From Variovorax sp. MHTC-1 (GTDB taxonomy: Bacteria; Pseudomonadota; Gammaproteobacteria; Burkholderiales; Burkholderiaceae_C), in the NCBI RefSeq assembly GCF_003984645.1, contig NZ_RWKI01000003.1, forward strand, positions 1 through 64,000: 64,000 nt of DNA, read 5' to 3'. Positions 51,100 to 59,114 of the stretch are shown here, piece by piece. Below the pieces are notes generated by a model. The model had not been told where the DNA came from. It saw only the letters and a program-made list of their open reading frames with translations, and did no database searches. Position 1 is the stretch's first letter, and the number at the start of each line of letters is the position of its first letter. Position numbers and translations under genes: made by a program.

Positions 51100-51348
51100 A
51101 TGAACCACGAGCACACCGCCATGCACGCCTCCTCCCATTCATCCGCTGCACAGTCCGCCTTCGAACTGCGCTTTCCCTCGCTCAGCGGCACGGGCCGCGC
51201 CCTGTCGTTTCCCTGCGATGCCAGCGGCTCTGTGCATATGGACAGCTTGAGCGAGCGCGCGCTGAACAACTACCTTCTTGCGCGCGCACTGATGGGCCGC
51301 GACTACGGGTGGCCCAGCGTGCAGGCCTCGTGCCAAGCGCAACCCTGA
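51100..51348 (+). CDS. Small conserved protein, paralogue of 15993-16265
   Basis: The protein has 82 residues. The core FPCDASGSVHMDSLSERALN continues NYLLARALMGRDYGWPSV and shares its pattern with the protein at 15993-16265. It lacks a signal peptide or membrane segment. It is located between a lone receiver gene and a LuxR-type gene, in the same direction, which suggests a role linked to this signalling system. Family unknown to me. Confidence 0.7.
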   Translation: MNHEHTAMHASSHSSAAQSAFELRFPSLSGTGRALSFPCDASGSVHMDSLSERALNNYLLARALMGRDYGWPSVQASCQAQP

Positions 51349-51365
51349 AGCGAAGGAACCAACCC

Positions 51366-51983
51366 ATGAGCGATCGATCTGCCGAGATCCCGGGCGGCGA
51401 GGTGCCGTTCCAGGATCAGACACCCCGCGCGTCGCTCGGCGGCGAAGGAGCCGCAGCGCAGGCCGACGGCGCAGTGAAGGTCATCATCGGCGTAGCCTCG
51501 CCCGATCTTCAGTGCGGCCTCGAATCGCTGGTGAGCGGCACCGCGGGCCTCGCTTTCGGGTGTTCGGCGCCCACGATGGATCGCCTGCTCGCCTGCTGCA
51601 TGGAAGCCGAGGACTGCGTCGCGCTGCTGGATCCGGCCCTCGGTCCGCATGGGCTGCGCGCATTCATGCAATTGCTCCGCATGATGGCTGCCAGGGTGCG
51701 CGTCGTGCTCATCAGCGACATGCATTCGCCGCACATGGTGCGGGAGGCTATCCGTTGGGGTGCCAGCGGATTCGTCGAGAAGACGGCCGAGCCCGCCGAG
51801 ATCCGCGCCGCGCTGGTCGCGGCCGCCCGCTCGCAACGCTACCTTTCGCCGGGAATGGCGGCGAACCTGGCCGATTCCTCCGCGCTGCAGGACCTGACGC
51901 CACGCGAGGTGGGTGTGCTTGCCCTCCTCACGCGCGGCGACTGCAACAAGCTCATCAGCTCGTTGCACCCGAATTGGCGATGA
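51366..51983 (+). CDS. LuxR/NarL-type regulator, truncated in its DNA-binding domain
   Basis: The protein has 205 residues with GAAGGAACC before the ATG. A divergent receiver domain (VKVIIGVASPDLQCGLESLV, Asp in CVALLDPALGPHGLRAF, RVVLISDMHSPHMVREAIRW) has lost the usual paired acidic residues after strand 1. The output domain begins normally at LTPREVGVLALLTRGDCNKLI, then ends after SSLHPNWR. The expected continuation (ELAMTVGTVQ) is in the +1 frame and runs straight into the enoyl-CoA hydratase gene. The recognition helix is therefore missing and DNA binding is doubtful. Confidence 0.75.
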   Translation: MSDRSAEIPGGEVPFQDQTPRASLGGEGAAAQADGAVKVIIGVASPDLQCGLESLVSGTAGLAFGCSAPTMDRLLACCMEAEDCVALLDPALGPHGLRAFMQLLRMMAARVRVVLISDMHSPHMVREAIRWGASGFVEKTAEPAEIRAALVAAARSQRYLSPGMAANLADSSALQDLTPREVGVLALLTRGDCNKLISSLHPNWR

Positions 51984-52003
51984 CGGTCGGCACGGTCCAA
52001 GAC

Positions 52004-52657
52004 ATGAAATCACTGCAAGACCTCCTCTATGAGAAGAAGGCGGGGATCGCCTACGTCACGATCAACCGCCCGCAGGCGATGAACGCGCTGAGCCGCACGG
52101 CCCTCGACGAGCTGAGATCGGTGATGGAGGACGCGCGAGAGGACCCCGTCGTCCAGGGCGTGATCGTGACCGGCGCGGGCGACAAGGCCTTCGTCACCGG
52201 GGCCGACATCACCGAGATCGCATCGACCTCCGCCATCGACGCACAAGCGTTCACGCGCAGCGGGCGGCTTGCGTTCGATCTGATCGAGCACCTCGGCAAG
52301 CCGGTGATCGCCGCTGTGAACGGCTTCGCGTCGGGCGTGGGGTGCGAACTGGCGATGGCTTGCACCTTGCGTCTTGCAACCGCGCATGCGAGGTTCGGCC
52401 GGCCGGAAGCGAAGGCCGGTTTCGTCTACGGCTTCGGCGGGACGCAGCGCCTCCTGCGTCTCGTCGGCAAGGGCCGGGCGCTGCAGCTCATTCTCACGGC
52501 GGACACGATCGACGCGACAGAAGCGCACCGGAACGGCCTCGTCAACGAGATCGTCGATGCAGGCCAGCTCATCCTCCGTGCGGAAACGATCCTCGGCCGA
52601 ATGGGGCTGAACAACGCGGCGCCGTCGGCTGGCACGCCACGGTCAAGGGCCATGTGA
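52004..52657 (+). CDS. Enoyl-CoA hydratase/isomerase, C-terminally truncated
   Basis: From the ATG at 52004 it has 217 residues against about 260 for the family. The crotonase fold is clear: AYVTINRPQAMNALSRTALD, GAGDKAFVTGADITEIA (oxyanion loop), NGFASGVGCELAMACTLRLA with the first catalytic Glu, and FGRPEAKAGFVYGFGGTQRL with the second. The frame leaves the family after ILGRMGLN and ends in unrelated residues. The C-terminal helices needed for trimer contacts are missing, so activity is uncertain. The 5' end is fused to the remains of the LuxR gene's helix-turn-helix, which looks like a deletion junction. Confidence 0.75.
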   Translation: MKSLQDLLYEKKAGIAYVTINRPQAMNALSRTALDELRSVMEDAREDPVVQGVIVTGAGDKAFVTGADITEIASTSAIDAQAFTRSGRLAFDLIEHLGKPVIAAVNGFASGVGCELAMACTLRLATAHARFGRPEAKAGFVYGFGGTQRLLRLVGKGRALQLILTADTIDATEAHRNGLVNEIVDAGQLILRAETILGRMGLNNAAPSAGTPRSRAM

Positions 52658-52757
52658 CCCGCGTGCCGGTGCGCCGCGCGCGATCGCGCGGTCGCAGGCG
52701 GATCTGCCGCCGGTCGTAGAGAATCTTCATCCTTCCAAGACTTTGTTCCTGGCAAAA

Positions 52758-53615
52758 ATGAAGACGCTTCAACTTGCAGCAGGCACTCCGCTGCCCGTGC
52801 TCGGCCTGGGCACCTGGCGCCTGGGCGAAGACCGCGCGCTGCGCAGCAGCGAGGTCGCCGCCGTGCGCGCTGCCATCGAGATGGGCTACCGGCTCATCGA
52901 CACGGCCGAGATGTACGGCGAGGGCGGCGCCGAAGAAGTGATCGGGCAGGCGATCGCAGAGTCGCTGCGCGCCGGCGACGTGAAGCGCGAGGAGCTCTTC
53001 ATCGTGAGCAAGGTCTATCCGCACAACGCGAGCCGCAAGGGCACGCCGGCCGCTTGCGCGCGCAGCCTGGCGCGGCTGGGGCTGGAGCGGATCGATCTCT
53101 ACCTGCTGCACTGGCGCGGCGAGCATCCGCTCGCCGAAACCTGCGAGGCGATGCGCAAGCTCGCGGCCGATGGCCGCATCCGGCATTGGGGCGTCAGCAA
53201 CTTCGACACCGGCGACATGGAAGAACTGGCCGCCGTGTGCGGCGAGCCGCTGGACTGCGCGGCCAACCAGGTCTACTACTCGGTGGGCGAGCGCGGGCCC
53301 GAGTTCAGTCTGTTGCCTTGGCAGCGCGCCCGCGGCATGCCGCTGATGGCCTACAGCCCGATCGACCAGGGTGCGCTGGCGGGCGATTCGGCATTGAAGA
53401 AGATGGCGCAGCGGCTCGGCGTGACGGCGGCGCAGCTCGCGCTCGCATGGGTCATTGCACAGCCCGGCGTCCTTGCCATTCCGAAGGCGGTGCGCGAAGC
53501 CCATCTGCGCGAGAACCTCGCTGCTGCCGACTTGCGATTGAGCGCGGACGATCTGGCCGAGATCGACCGCCTGCACCCGCCGCCGCGGCGCAAGACGCCG
53601 CTTGCGGTGATCTAA
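52758..53615 (+). CDS. Aldo/keto reductase
   Basis: The ATG at 52758 gives 285 residues; a TTG 15 bases upstream is less likely. The catalytic tetrad is present: Asp48 and Tyr53 in LIDTAEMYGEGG, Lys85 in FIVSKVYPHN, His118 in DLYLLHWRGE. NADPH-binding elements include the C-terminal VLAIPKAVREAHLRENLAA. It resembles the YeaE/2,5-diketogluconate reductase branch. The preceding 100 bp hold only the tail of the truncated hydratase region. Confidence 0.9.
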   Translation: MKTLQLAAGTPLPVLGLGTWRLGEDRALRSSEVAAVRAAIEMGYRLIDTAEMYGEGGAEEVIGQAIAESLRAGDVKREELFIVSKVYPHNASRKGTPAACARSLARLGLERIDLYLLHWRGEHPLAETCEAMRKLAADGRIRHWGVSNFDTGDMEELAAVCGEPLDCAANQVYYSVGERGPEFSLLPWQRARGMPLMAYSPIDQGALAGDSALKKMAQRLGVTAAQLALAWVIAQPGVLAIPKAVREAHLRENLAAADLRLSADDLAEIDRLHPPPRRKTPLAVI

Positions 53616-53938
53616 GGGACCAGCGCCGCCATCTTGGGCAGCAGGCCCGGCACGATCGGGACCGGATCGAATGCCCGTTTGGAAGGCACTCCGTGGGAAC
53701 GCGCGCCGGGCCGCGCGATGAAATGTTGCTCGCGGGCTTGTCCACAACCTTATCCACCTGCCCGGGGGATAAGTTTCCCTCTGCCCGCGAAGGCGCAGGT
53801 GGGCGCGCGCTTCGACTTGGCCACATGCGGGCCCTGCAAATAAGTCACGCGGCGGCAGGGGCAGCGGGGCGCCTGCGCGAAAGCAGTCCGTGTAGGCTCG
53901 CATACAGTCCGCGCAACACATCCGAGGAGCACCTTTCG
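53616..53938. other. Intergenic interval
   Basis: No gene is supported in this 323-bp gap. Around 53739-53773 there is a small cluster of DnaA-box-like words (TTATCCACC at 53750 and, inverted, GGGGATAAG at 53765). AGGAG at 53924 is the ribosome binding site of the next gene. Confidence 0.4.
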
Positions 53939-54400
53939 ATGACGCAGTCCCTTCGTGTCCGCCCGGTCGTTCAGAGCGACCATGCCGCCTGGAGGCCGCT
54001 CTGGGACGGCTACAACGCCTTCTACGGCCGCCACGGCGCGACCGCGCTGGCCGAGCACGTCACGCAGACGACCTGGCAGCGCTTCCTCGATCCGGGCGAG
54101 CCGATGTTCGCCCTCGTCGCGGAAGACGAGGGGCGGCTCGTCGGGCTGGCCCACTGCGTGTTCCATCGCAGCATGACCCGCGTCGAGCCGGTGTGCTATC
54201 TCTCCGACCTGTTCACCCTCGAATCGCGGCGCGGCCGCGGCATCGGCCGCCTGCTGATCGAGGCGGTCTACGAAGAGGCGAAATCCGCCGGCGCCTCGCG
54301 CGTCTACTGGCAGACGCATGAATCGAATGCCGCGGGCAGGCTGCTCTACGACAAGGTCGCGAAGCACCTGGGCTTTATCGTCTACGCCAAAGAGCTGTGA
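53939..54400 (+). CDS. GNAT-family N-acetyltransferase
   Basis: The protein has 153 residues with CGAGGAG before the ATG. It opens LRVRPVVQSDHAAWRPLWDG and has the acetyl-CoA loop RRGRGIGRLLIEAVYEEA after CYLSDLFTLES, then WQTHESNAAGRLLYDKVAKH. This is a complete GNAT domain. It overlaps the next GNAT gene by 4 bases if that one starts at GTG 54397, so the two are probably co-translated. Confidence 0.9.
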   Translation: MTQSLRVRPVVQSDHAAWRPLWDGYNAFYGRHGATALAEHVTQTTWQRFLDPGEPMFALVAEDEGRLVGLAHCVFHRSMTRVEPVCYLSDLFTLESRRGRGIGRLLIEAVYEEAKSAGASRVYWQTHESNAAGRLLYDKVAKHLGFIVYAKEL

Positions 54401-54945
54401 GCACCATGCGCGAAAAGAAGCCGATGCAGTTCATCGCCTGCAAGCACGACACCCATGCCGATGCGATCCTGGAGATCTTCAACGACGCCATCATCAACTC
54501 GACCGCTCTCTACGACTACAAGCCTCGCACGCCGGAGAGCATGGCCGGCTGGTTCAAGACCAAGGAGGCTAGCGGCTTCCCCGTGATCGGCGCGGTCGAC
54601 GAGCAGGGCGAACTGCTCGGCTTCGCGAGCTACGGCACCTTTCGCGCCTGGCCCGCGTACAAGTACTCGGTCGAGCACTCGGTCTATGTCCACAAGGATC
54701 ACCGCGGCAAGGGCCTGGGCCTGCTGCTCATGCAGGAGCTGATCGCGGCCGCCAGGGCGCAGCAGTATCACGTCATGGTCGGCGCCATCGACCTGGCCAA
54801 CAAGGGCAGCATCGCGCTGCACCAGCGGCTCGGATTCGAGCATGCCGGAACCATCAGGCAGGCCGGGTTCAAGTTCGGCCGCTGGCTCGACGTGGACTTC
54901 TGGCAACTGGTGCTCGAAACGCCGGCGAATCCGGTCGACGGCTAG
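54397..54945 (+). CDS. GNAT-family acetyltransferase (phosphinothricin acetyltransferase-like)
   Basis: The GTG at 54397 overlaps the upstream stop (GTGA); ATG 54406 is an alternative. The protein has up to 182 residues. It contains ILEIFNDAIINSTALYDYKP, YKYSVEHSVYVHKDHRGKGL and the C-terminal LHQRLGFEHAGTIRQAGFKF, a close match to the PAT/Bar/YncA layout. Members acetylate methionine sulfone/sulfoximine-like amino acids. Its TAG stop lies inside the palindrome at 54942-54965. Confidence 0.9.
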   Translation: MSTMREKKPMQFIACKHDTHADAILEIFNDAIINSTALYDYKPRTPESMAGWFKTKEASGFPVIGAVDEQGELLGFASYGTFRAWPAYKYSVEHSVYVHKDHRGKGLGLLLMQELIAAARAQQYHVMVGAIDLANKGSIALHQRLGFEHAGTIRQAGFKFGRWLDVDFWQLVLETPANPVDG

Positions 54946-54965
54946 GGCCAGTTAGCAGGCCCTAG
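54942..54965. repeat. 24-bp palindrome between convergent genes
   Basis: CTAGGGCC, eight central bases, and GGCCCTAG form a perfect 8-bp dyad. The outer CTAG words provide the stop codons of both convergent genes: TAG at 54943-54945 and, on the other strand, at 54962-54964. The arms repeat the outer end of the 272-bp element at 44285-44556, and the centre contains GTTAGCAGG, close to its GTTAACAGG. It may be a solo or collapsed copy, and may double as a bidirectional terminator. Confidence 0.6.
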
Positions 54966-55711
54966 GCCAGCAAGGCCTTCACCAGATCGAGCTGCCGGTC
55001 CGGCACCCCGCTCGTGAGCTGCAGGTTGGCTTCGATGCGCGACAGGTGATCCGTCATGCAGGCGACCGCGGCCTCCACGTCGCCGCTCTTGCACACCCGC
55101 AGGAAGTCCGAGTGCTCATCGGAAGAGCAGTGCGGGTCGTTGGAGGAGTGATAGAGCATGGCGATCAGCGAGCTGCGCGCGACCAGTTCGCGCACCAGCT
55201 CGGCCAGCGTGCGATTGCCCGCGGCCTCGGCCAGCGCGACGTGGAAATCCCCCAAGAGCTTTTCGCGCACGGTGCCGGTGGTCGTGGAGCGCAGCGCGGT
55301 GCGTTCGAACTGGATGTGCTGCTCCAAGGCGCGGTAGTCGGCGGGGCGGGCCTTGGCGATGAAGAGGCGCACCACTTCGCTCTCGAGGATGCGGCGCACG
55401 CCGAAGACCTCGCGCGCTTCCTGCACGCTGGGCTTGCTGACGAAGGCGCCCTTGTCGGGAATCATCTCGATCAGCTTGTCCTTCGACAGCGTCAAGAGCG
55501 CCGCGCGGATCTTGGTGCGGCTGACCGCATAGACGCGCCCCAGCGCCTCCTCGCGCAGCCAGGTGCCGGGCGGCAGGCGCTTCTCGACGATGGCGGTGGC
55601 GATGTCCTGCGCGATGCCTTCGATGGTCGCGCTCTTGTCGGGCACGGCGGCGGCTTCCGGCGCGGCCGCCGGCAGGGTCATGGTGGCGGTTGCTTTGGTG
55701 GCGCGGGGCAT
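54962..55711 (-). CDS. GntR-family regulator (FadR subfamily)
   Basis: From the ATG at 55711 it has 249 residues. After an Ala/Pro-rich 25-residue leader comes the winged helix (IAQDIATAIVEKRLPPGTWL, REEALGRVYAVSRTKIRAAL, IPDKGAFVSKP) and the all-helical FCD effector domain (FGVRRILESEVVRLFIAKAR, HVALAEAAGNRTLAEL, HSDFLRVCKSGD). The conserved Asp/His metal-ligand pattern of FCD domains is present. It is the third gene of the NCS1-racemase-GntR unit. Its likely target is the dyad at 58059-58098. Confidence 0.92.
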   Translation of the reverse strand: MPRATKATATMTLPAAAPEAAAVPDKSATIEGIAQDIATAIVEKRLPPGTWLREEALGRVYAVSRTKIRAALLTLSKDKLIEMIPDKGAFVSKPSVQEAREVFGVRRILESEVVRLFIAKARPADYRALEQHIQFERTALRSTTTGTVREKLLGDFHVALAEAAGNRTLAELVRELVARSSLIAMLYHSSNDPHCSSDEHSDFLRVCKSGDVEAAVACMTDHLSRIEANLQLTSGVPDRQLDLVKALLA

Positions 55712-55739
55712 GGCGCGATTGTGCCGCGCACGCAGCGCA

Positions 55740-56504
55740 TCAGGCCGCGCGTTTGAGCGCCGGCGCCGGCGCCGCCAGCGTGAAGCCTTCCAGCAGGCCC
55801 ACGATCGGCTTCGGCAGCGGCTGCGCCAGCTCGCCGCGCTTGCTGGTGGCAAGCCGCAGGTTCACCAGCGATTCGATCAGCTGCGTGCCGGCCGCCACGC
55901 CGTCGATCACCGGCACGCCCAGCACCTGGCCGATGTGCGCGCACAGGTCGGCCATGCCGGCGCAGCCGAGCACGATGGTGTCGGAGCCGTCTTCGTCCAG
56001 CGCGCGCCGGCATTCGTCGACGATGCGCTCGCGCGCCTTCGAGCCCGGCGCGTCCAGCTCGAGCACCGGGATCTCGCAGGCCCGCACGTTGGCGCAGAAG
56101 CGCTTCATGCCGTAGGCCTCGGCCAGGTGCCAGGCCTGGCCCGTGGTGCGGCCCAGCGTGGTCACCACGCTGAAGCGGCTGCCGACCAGGCTGGCCAGGT
56201 GCATGGCCGCCTGCGCGATGCCCACCACCGGCCCGCGCGCCAGTTCGCGCGCGGCTTGCAGGCCCGGGTCGCCGAAGCAGGCGATCACGTAGCCGTCGAT
56301 GCCTTCGCGTTCGCCGGCGGCAATCTCCTGCAGCAGGCCGGGCACCGCCAGCGCCTCGTCGTAGTGGCTCTCGATCGAGGCCGGGCCCATCGCGGGGCTG
56401 ACCGCGACGATCTCGGTGCCGGGCCGCGCGACGGAGCGCGCGCAGGCACCGATCTTCTCGGTCATGCTCCAGGTCGTGTTGGGGTTGATGATCTTGATGC
56501 GCAT
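55740..56504 (-). CDS. Asp/Glu/hydantoin racemase
   Basis: The protein has 254 residues. It begins MRIKIINPNTTWSMTEKIG, the hydantoin-racemase start, and has both catalytic cysteines: Cys76 in YVIACFGDPG and Cys181 in IVLGCAGMAD. Hydantoin or allantoin racemases interconvert enantiomers of 5-substituted hydantoins. The NCS1 carrier gene is 6 bp upstream, so import and racemisation of a hydantoin or allantoin are probably coupled. No hydantoinase is in the window. Confidence 0.9.
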   Translation of the reverse strand: MRIKIINPNTTWSMTEKIGACARSVARPGTEIVAVSPAMGPASIESHYDEALAVPGLLQEIAAGEREGIDGYVIACFGDPGLQAARELARGPVVGIAQAAMHLASLVGSRFSVVTTLGRTTGQAWHLAEAYGMKRFCANVRACEIPVLELDAPGSKARERIVDECRRALDEDGSDTIVLGCAGMADLCAHIGQVLGVPVIDGVAAGTQLIESLVNLRLATSKRGELAQPLPKPIVGLLEGFTLAAPAPALKRAA

Positions 56505-56510
56505 GAAAGT

Positions 56511-57995
56511 TCAGGTCTTGCGGTTGAGGAGGGCGTAGATCACGAAGCCGAGGCCCATGCCGATGAACCAGGCGTAGTTGGCGGCGCCGCGCCACGCGGG
56601 GATCAGCACGCACAGGATCGGAATCAGCGCCGAAGGGATCATGGTCCACACGGCCTTCAGGTTGTAGCCCTTGCTGTACCAGTAGCGGCCCTTCGGGCTC
56701 AGGGTGTAGAGGTCGTCTACCACCACCTGCTGCTTGCGCACCAGGTAGAAGTCGGCGATCAGGATGCCGAACAGCGGGCCGATGAAGGAGCCCAGGACGT
56801 CCAGCGTGTAGTGGATCATCTCGGGGTTGTTGTAGAGGTTCCAGGGCGTGATGAAGATCGAGCCCACCGCGGCGATCATGCCGCCGGTGCGCCAGCTGAT
56901 GTGCTGCGGCGCGACGTTCGAGAAGTCGAAGGCCGGCGAGACGAAGTTGGCGACGATGTTGATGCCGATGGTGGCGATCATGAAGGTCAGCGCGCCCAGC
57001 ACGACGGCGGTGGTGCTGTCGATCTTGCCGACGGTATGCACCGGGTCGGTGATCAGCTCGCCGAACACCGGCAGCGTCGCCGCGGTGGTGATCACGGTCA
57101 GGAGCGAGAAGAAGATGAAGTTGATCGGCAGGCCCCAGAAGTTGCCTTTCTTCACCGCCTCGAAGCTCTTGCCGTAGCGCGAGAAGTCGCCGAAGTTGAG
57201 CATCGGGCCGCTGAAGTAGCTGACCACCAGCGCGATGGCCGAAAGCATCACCGGCAGCGCGTCCCAGCCCTGGAACTTGATCCCGCCGAGGTTGAGGTCG
57301 ATGTTGCTCCAGCCGGCCTTCCACACCAGCCAGCCGCAAAGGATCGCCATCACCACGTAGACGCCCGGGCCCGCCCAGTCGATGAACTTGCGGATCGCTT
57401 CCATGCCGTGCCAGAACACCAAGGCCTGCAGCACCCACATCACCATGAAGGCGAGCCAGCCCAGCGTCGACAGGCCGGCGAAGCCGTGCAGCTTGACGTC
57501 GGCGTAGGGCGCGAGGTTCGGGAACAGGTGCAGCGCGAGCACCATGAAGGCGGCCGAGGCCAGGTAGGTCTGGATGCCGTACCAGGCCACTGCGATCAGG
57601 CCGCGGATGATGGCCGGAATGTTGGCGCCGCGCACGCCGAAGGAGACGCGGCAGATCACGGGGTAGGGCGTGCCGGTCAGCTGGCTCGGCTTCGCCACCA
57701 GGTTGCAGAAGAACTGCACGATGCAGATGCCCACCAGGAGCGCCACCAGCACCTGCCAGCTCGACAGGCCGAGCGCGAACAGGCTGCCCGCCGTGATGTA
57801 GCCGCCGACGCTGTGCACGTCGGACATCCAGAAGGCGAAGATGTTGTACTGGCCCCAGGTCTGCTTCTTGAGCGGCGCGAGGTCTTCGTTGGTGAGGGCG
57901 GGGTCGTAGCCCGGCTTGATGAGTGCGTTGGATTCATGCGGCGCATGGCCGGCGATCGGCAGTTCGATGCTTCCTTGGCTGACGGCTGTGTTCAC
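56511..57995 (-). CDS. NCS1-family nucleobase/hydantoin/allantoin transporter
   Basis: The protein has 494 residues and twelve membrane segments. Family motifs are KPGYDPALTNEDLAPLKKQT with WGQYNIFAFWMSDVHSVGGY near the N-terminus, GTPYPVICRVSFGVRGANIP, IDWAGPGVYVVMA, MLNFGDFSRYGKS and NPEMIHYTLDVLGSFIGPLF. The layout resembles Mhp1/PucI. It is Na+- or H+-driven. It is the first gene of a three-gene unit with racemase and GntR, controlled from the dyad upstream. Confidence 0.93.
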   Translation of the reverse strand: MNTAVSQGSIELPIAGHAPHESNALIKPGYDPALTNEDLAPLKKQTWGQYNIFAFWMSDVHSVGGYITAGSLFALGLSSWQVLVALLVGICIVQFFCNLVAKPSQLTGTPYPVICRVSFGVRGANIPAIIRGLIAVAWYGIQTYLASAAFMVLALHLFPNLAPYADVKLHGFAGLSTLGWLAFMVMWVLQALVFWHGMEAIRKFIDWAGPGVYVVMAILCGWLVWKAGWSNIDLNLGGIKFQGWDALPVMLSAIALVVSYFSGPMLNFGDFSRYGKSFEAVKKGNFWGLPINFIFFSLLTVITTAATLPVFGELITDPVHTVGKIDSTTAVVLGALTFMIATIGINIVANFVSPAFDFSNVAPQHISWRTGGMIAAVGSIFITPWNLYNNPEMIHYTLDVLGSFIGPLFGILIADFYLVRKQQVVVDDLYTLSPKGRYWYSKGYNLKAVWTMIPSALIPILCVLIPAWRGAANYAWFIGMGLGFVIYALLNRKT

Positions 57996-58058
57996 GGGTT
58001 GTCTCCTCGTGGCGGGTGGGCGGTTGGGCGGATGTCCGGACGGTGTGTTCGGCTCGTT

Positions 58059-58098
58059 GATTGCACCCTATATTTGTATACAAAAAGTGGGTGCAATC
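58059..58098. promoter_or_regulatory. 40-bp two-tier dyad operator before the NCS1 gene
   Basis: GATTGCACCC at 58059-58068 and its inverse at 58089-58098 share one symmetry centre with the perfect 12-bp palindrome TTTGTATACAAA at 58073-58084. The AT-rich core stands out in GC-rich DNA, 64 bp upstream of the NCS1 start and 65 bp before the acylphosphatase start. TTGTATACAA-type sites are typical of FadR-subfamily GntR proteins, so the co-encoded GntR protein is the likely binder. Confidence 0.65.
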
Positions 58099-58162
58099 AA
58101 GGACGAACTGCGGCCGAGTGATTGGTATTTACCCTTGGATCGCTTCGGGAAACAATCGCGCC

Positions 58163-58471
58163 ATGAACCCTGGCGACAAGAACGAGGCGATCGAGTGCCG
58201 GCTGGTGCGGATGCGCGGCCGCGTGCAAGGGGTCGGCTATCGCGACGCCTGCGTGCGCCATGCGCGGGCCACGGGCGTCGCGGGCTGGGTCCGCAACCGT
58301 GCCGACGGGTCGGTGGAGGCGATGCTCCAAGGGTCGCGCCGCGAGCTGGATGCCATGTGCAAGTGGCTGCGCGACGGTGTGCCGGGCGCACGGGTCGACG
58401 CGCTCGAGCTCACGCAGCTGCCGCCGCCCGTCGATCGCCTCGATCGATTCGATCAGCTGCCGACCTTGTGA
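58163..58471 (+). CDS. Acylphosphatase
   Basis: The ATG at 58163 gives 102 residues. The signature VRMRGRVQGVGYRDACVRHA contains the phosphate-binding Arg27 and GWVRNRADGSVEAMLQG the catalytic Asn45. The enzyme hydrolyses acyl phosphates in the cytoplasm. It is divergent from the NCS1 operon across the dyad, so the same operator may influence it. Confidence 0.92.
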   Translation: MNPGDKNEAIECRLVRMRGRVQGVGYRDACVRHARATGVAGWVRNRADGSVEAMLQGSRRELDAMCKWLRDGVPGARVDALELTQLPPPVDRLDRFDQLPTL

Positions 58472-58481
58472 TCGCACACGA

Positions 58482-59114
58482 ATGCTCGCGACCGCGCCGA
58501 CGCTGACGAGCGCCCGACTCACGCTGCGGCCGTGGCGCGAGGAAGACCTGGAGCCGTTTGCCGAGCTGAACGCCGATGCGCAGGTGATGGAGTACCTGCT
58601 TCGTCAGCTCACGCGGCCGGAGAGCGATGCGCTTGCCGATCGGATGCGCGAGCAATTCCGGGACACGGGATTCGGCTGGTGGGCGGTCGAAGCGCCGGGC
58701 ATGGCCGGGTTCATCGGCGCGGTCGGCCTGTCGGTTCCGGCTTACTCGGCGGCGTTCACGCCCTGCGTCGAGATCGGCTGGCGGCTGGCCCGGGCCCACT
58801 GGGGTCGCGGCTATGCGCACGAGGCGGCGCGTGCAGTGCTCGCCTTCGGCTTCGAACAGGCCGGCCTCAACGAGATCGTGGCCATCACCGTCCCCGACAA
58901 CCATCGTTCGCGGGCGCTCATGGCGAGGCTCGGCATGGTCCGAGCGCTCGGCGAAGACTTCGATCATCCGCTCGTCCCGGCGGGCCATCGGCTGGTTCGC
59001 CACGTGCTGTATCGCCTGTCGATAGAGGGATGGCGTGCACTGCAGCCGCCGCCGGCCTGCGGTAATGGAAGCGACAAGGCGTCAGCGAATGATCCGAACC
59101 ATCGATTCGAGTGA
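58482..59114 (+). CDS. GNAT-family N-acetyltransferase (RimJ/RimL-like)
   Basis: The protein has 210 residues. It starts LTSARLTLRPWREEDLEPFA, then FGWWAVEAPGMAGFIGAVGL, EIGWRLARAHWGRGYAHEAA (acetyl-CoA loop) and ITVPDNHRSRALMARLGM, the order of RimJ/RimL and spermidine-type acetyltransferases. The last 25 residues are low-complexity and overlap the start of the next gene. It is 10 bp downstream of the acylphosphatase stop. Confidence 0.9.
   Translation: MLATAPTLTSARLTLRPWREEDLEPFAELNADAQVMEYLLRQLTRPESDALADRMREQFRDTGFGWWAVEAPGMAGFIGAVGLSVPAYSAAFTPCVEIGWRLARAHWGRGYAHEAARAVLAFGFEQAGLNEIVAITVPDNHRSRALMARLGMVRALGEDFDHPLVPAGHRLVRHVLYRLSIEGWRALQPPPACGNGSDKASANDPNHRFE

Noticed and set aside
53739..53773. 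DnaA-box cluster / replication origin
   Set aside because: Only two imperfect 9-mers are present, with no AT-rich unwinding region and no dnaA, dnaN, parAB or gidAB genes nearby; probably coincidental.
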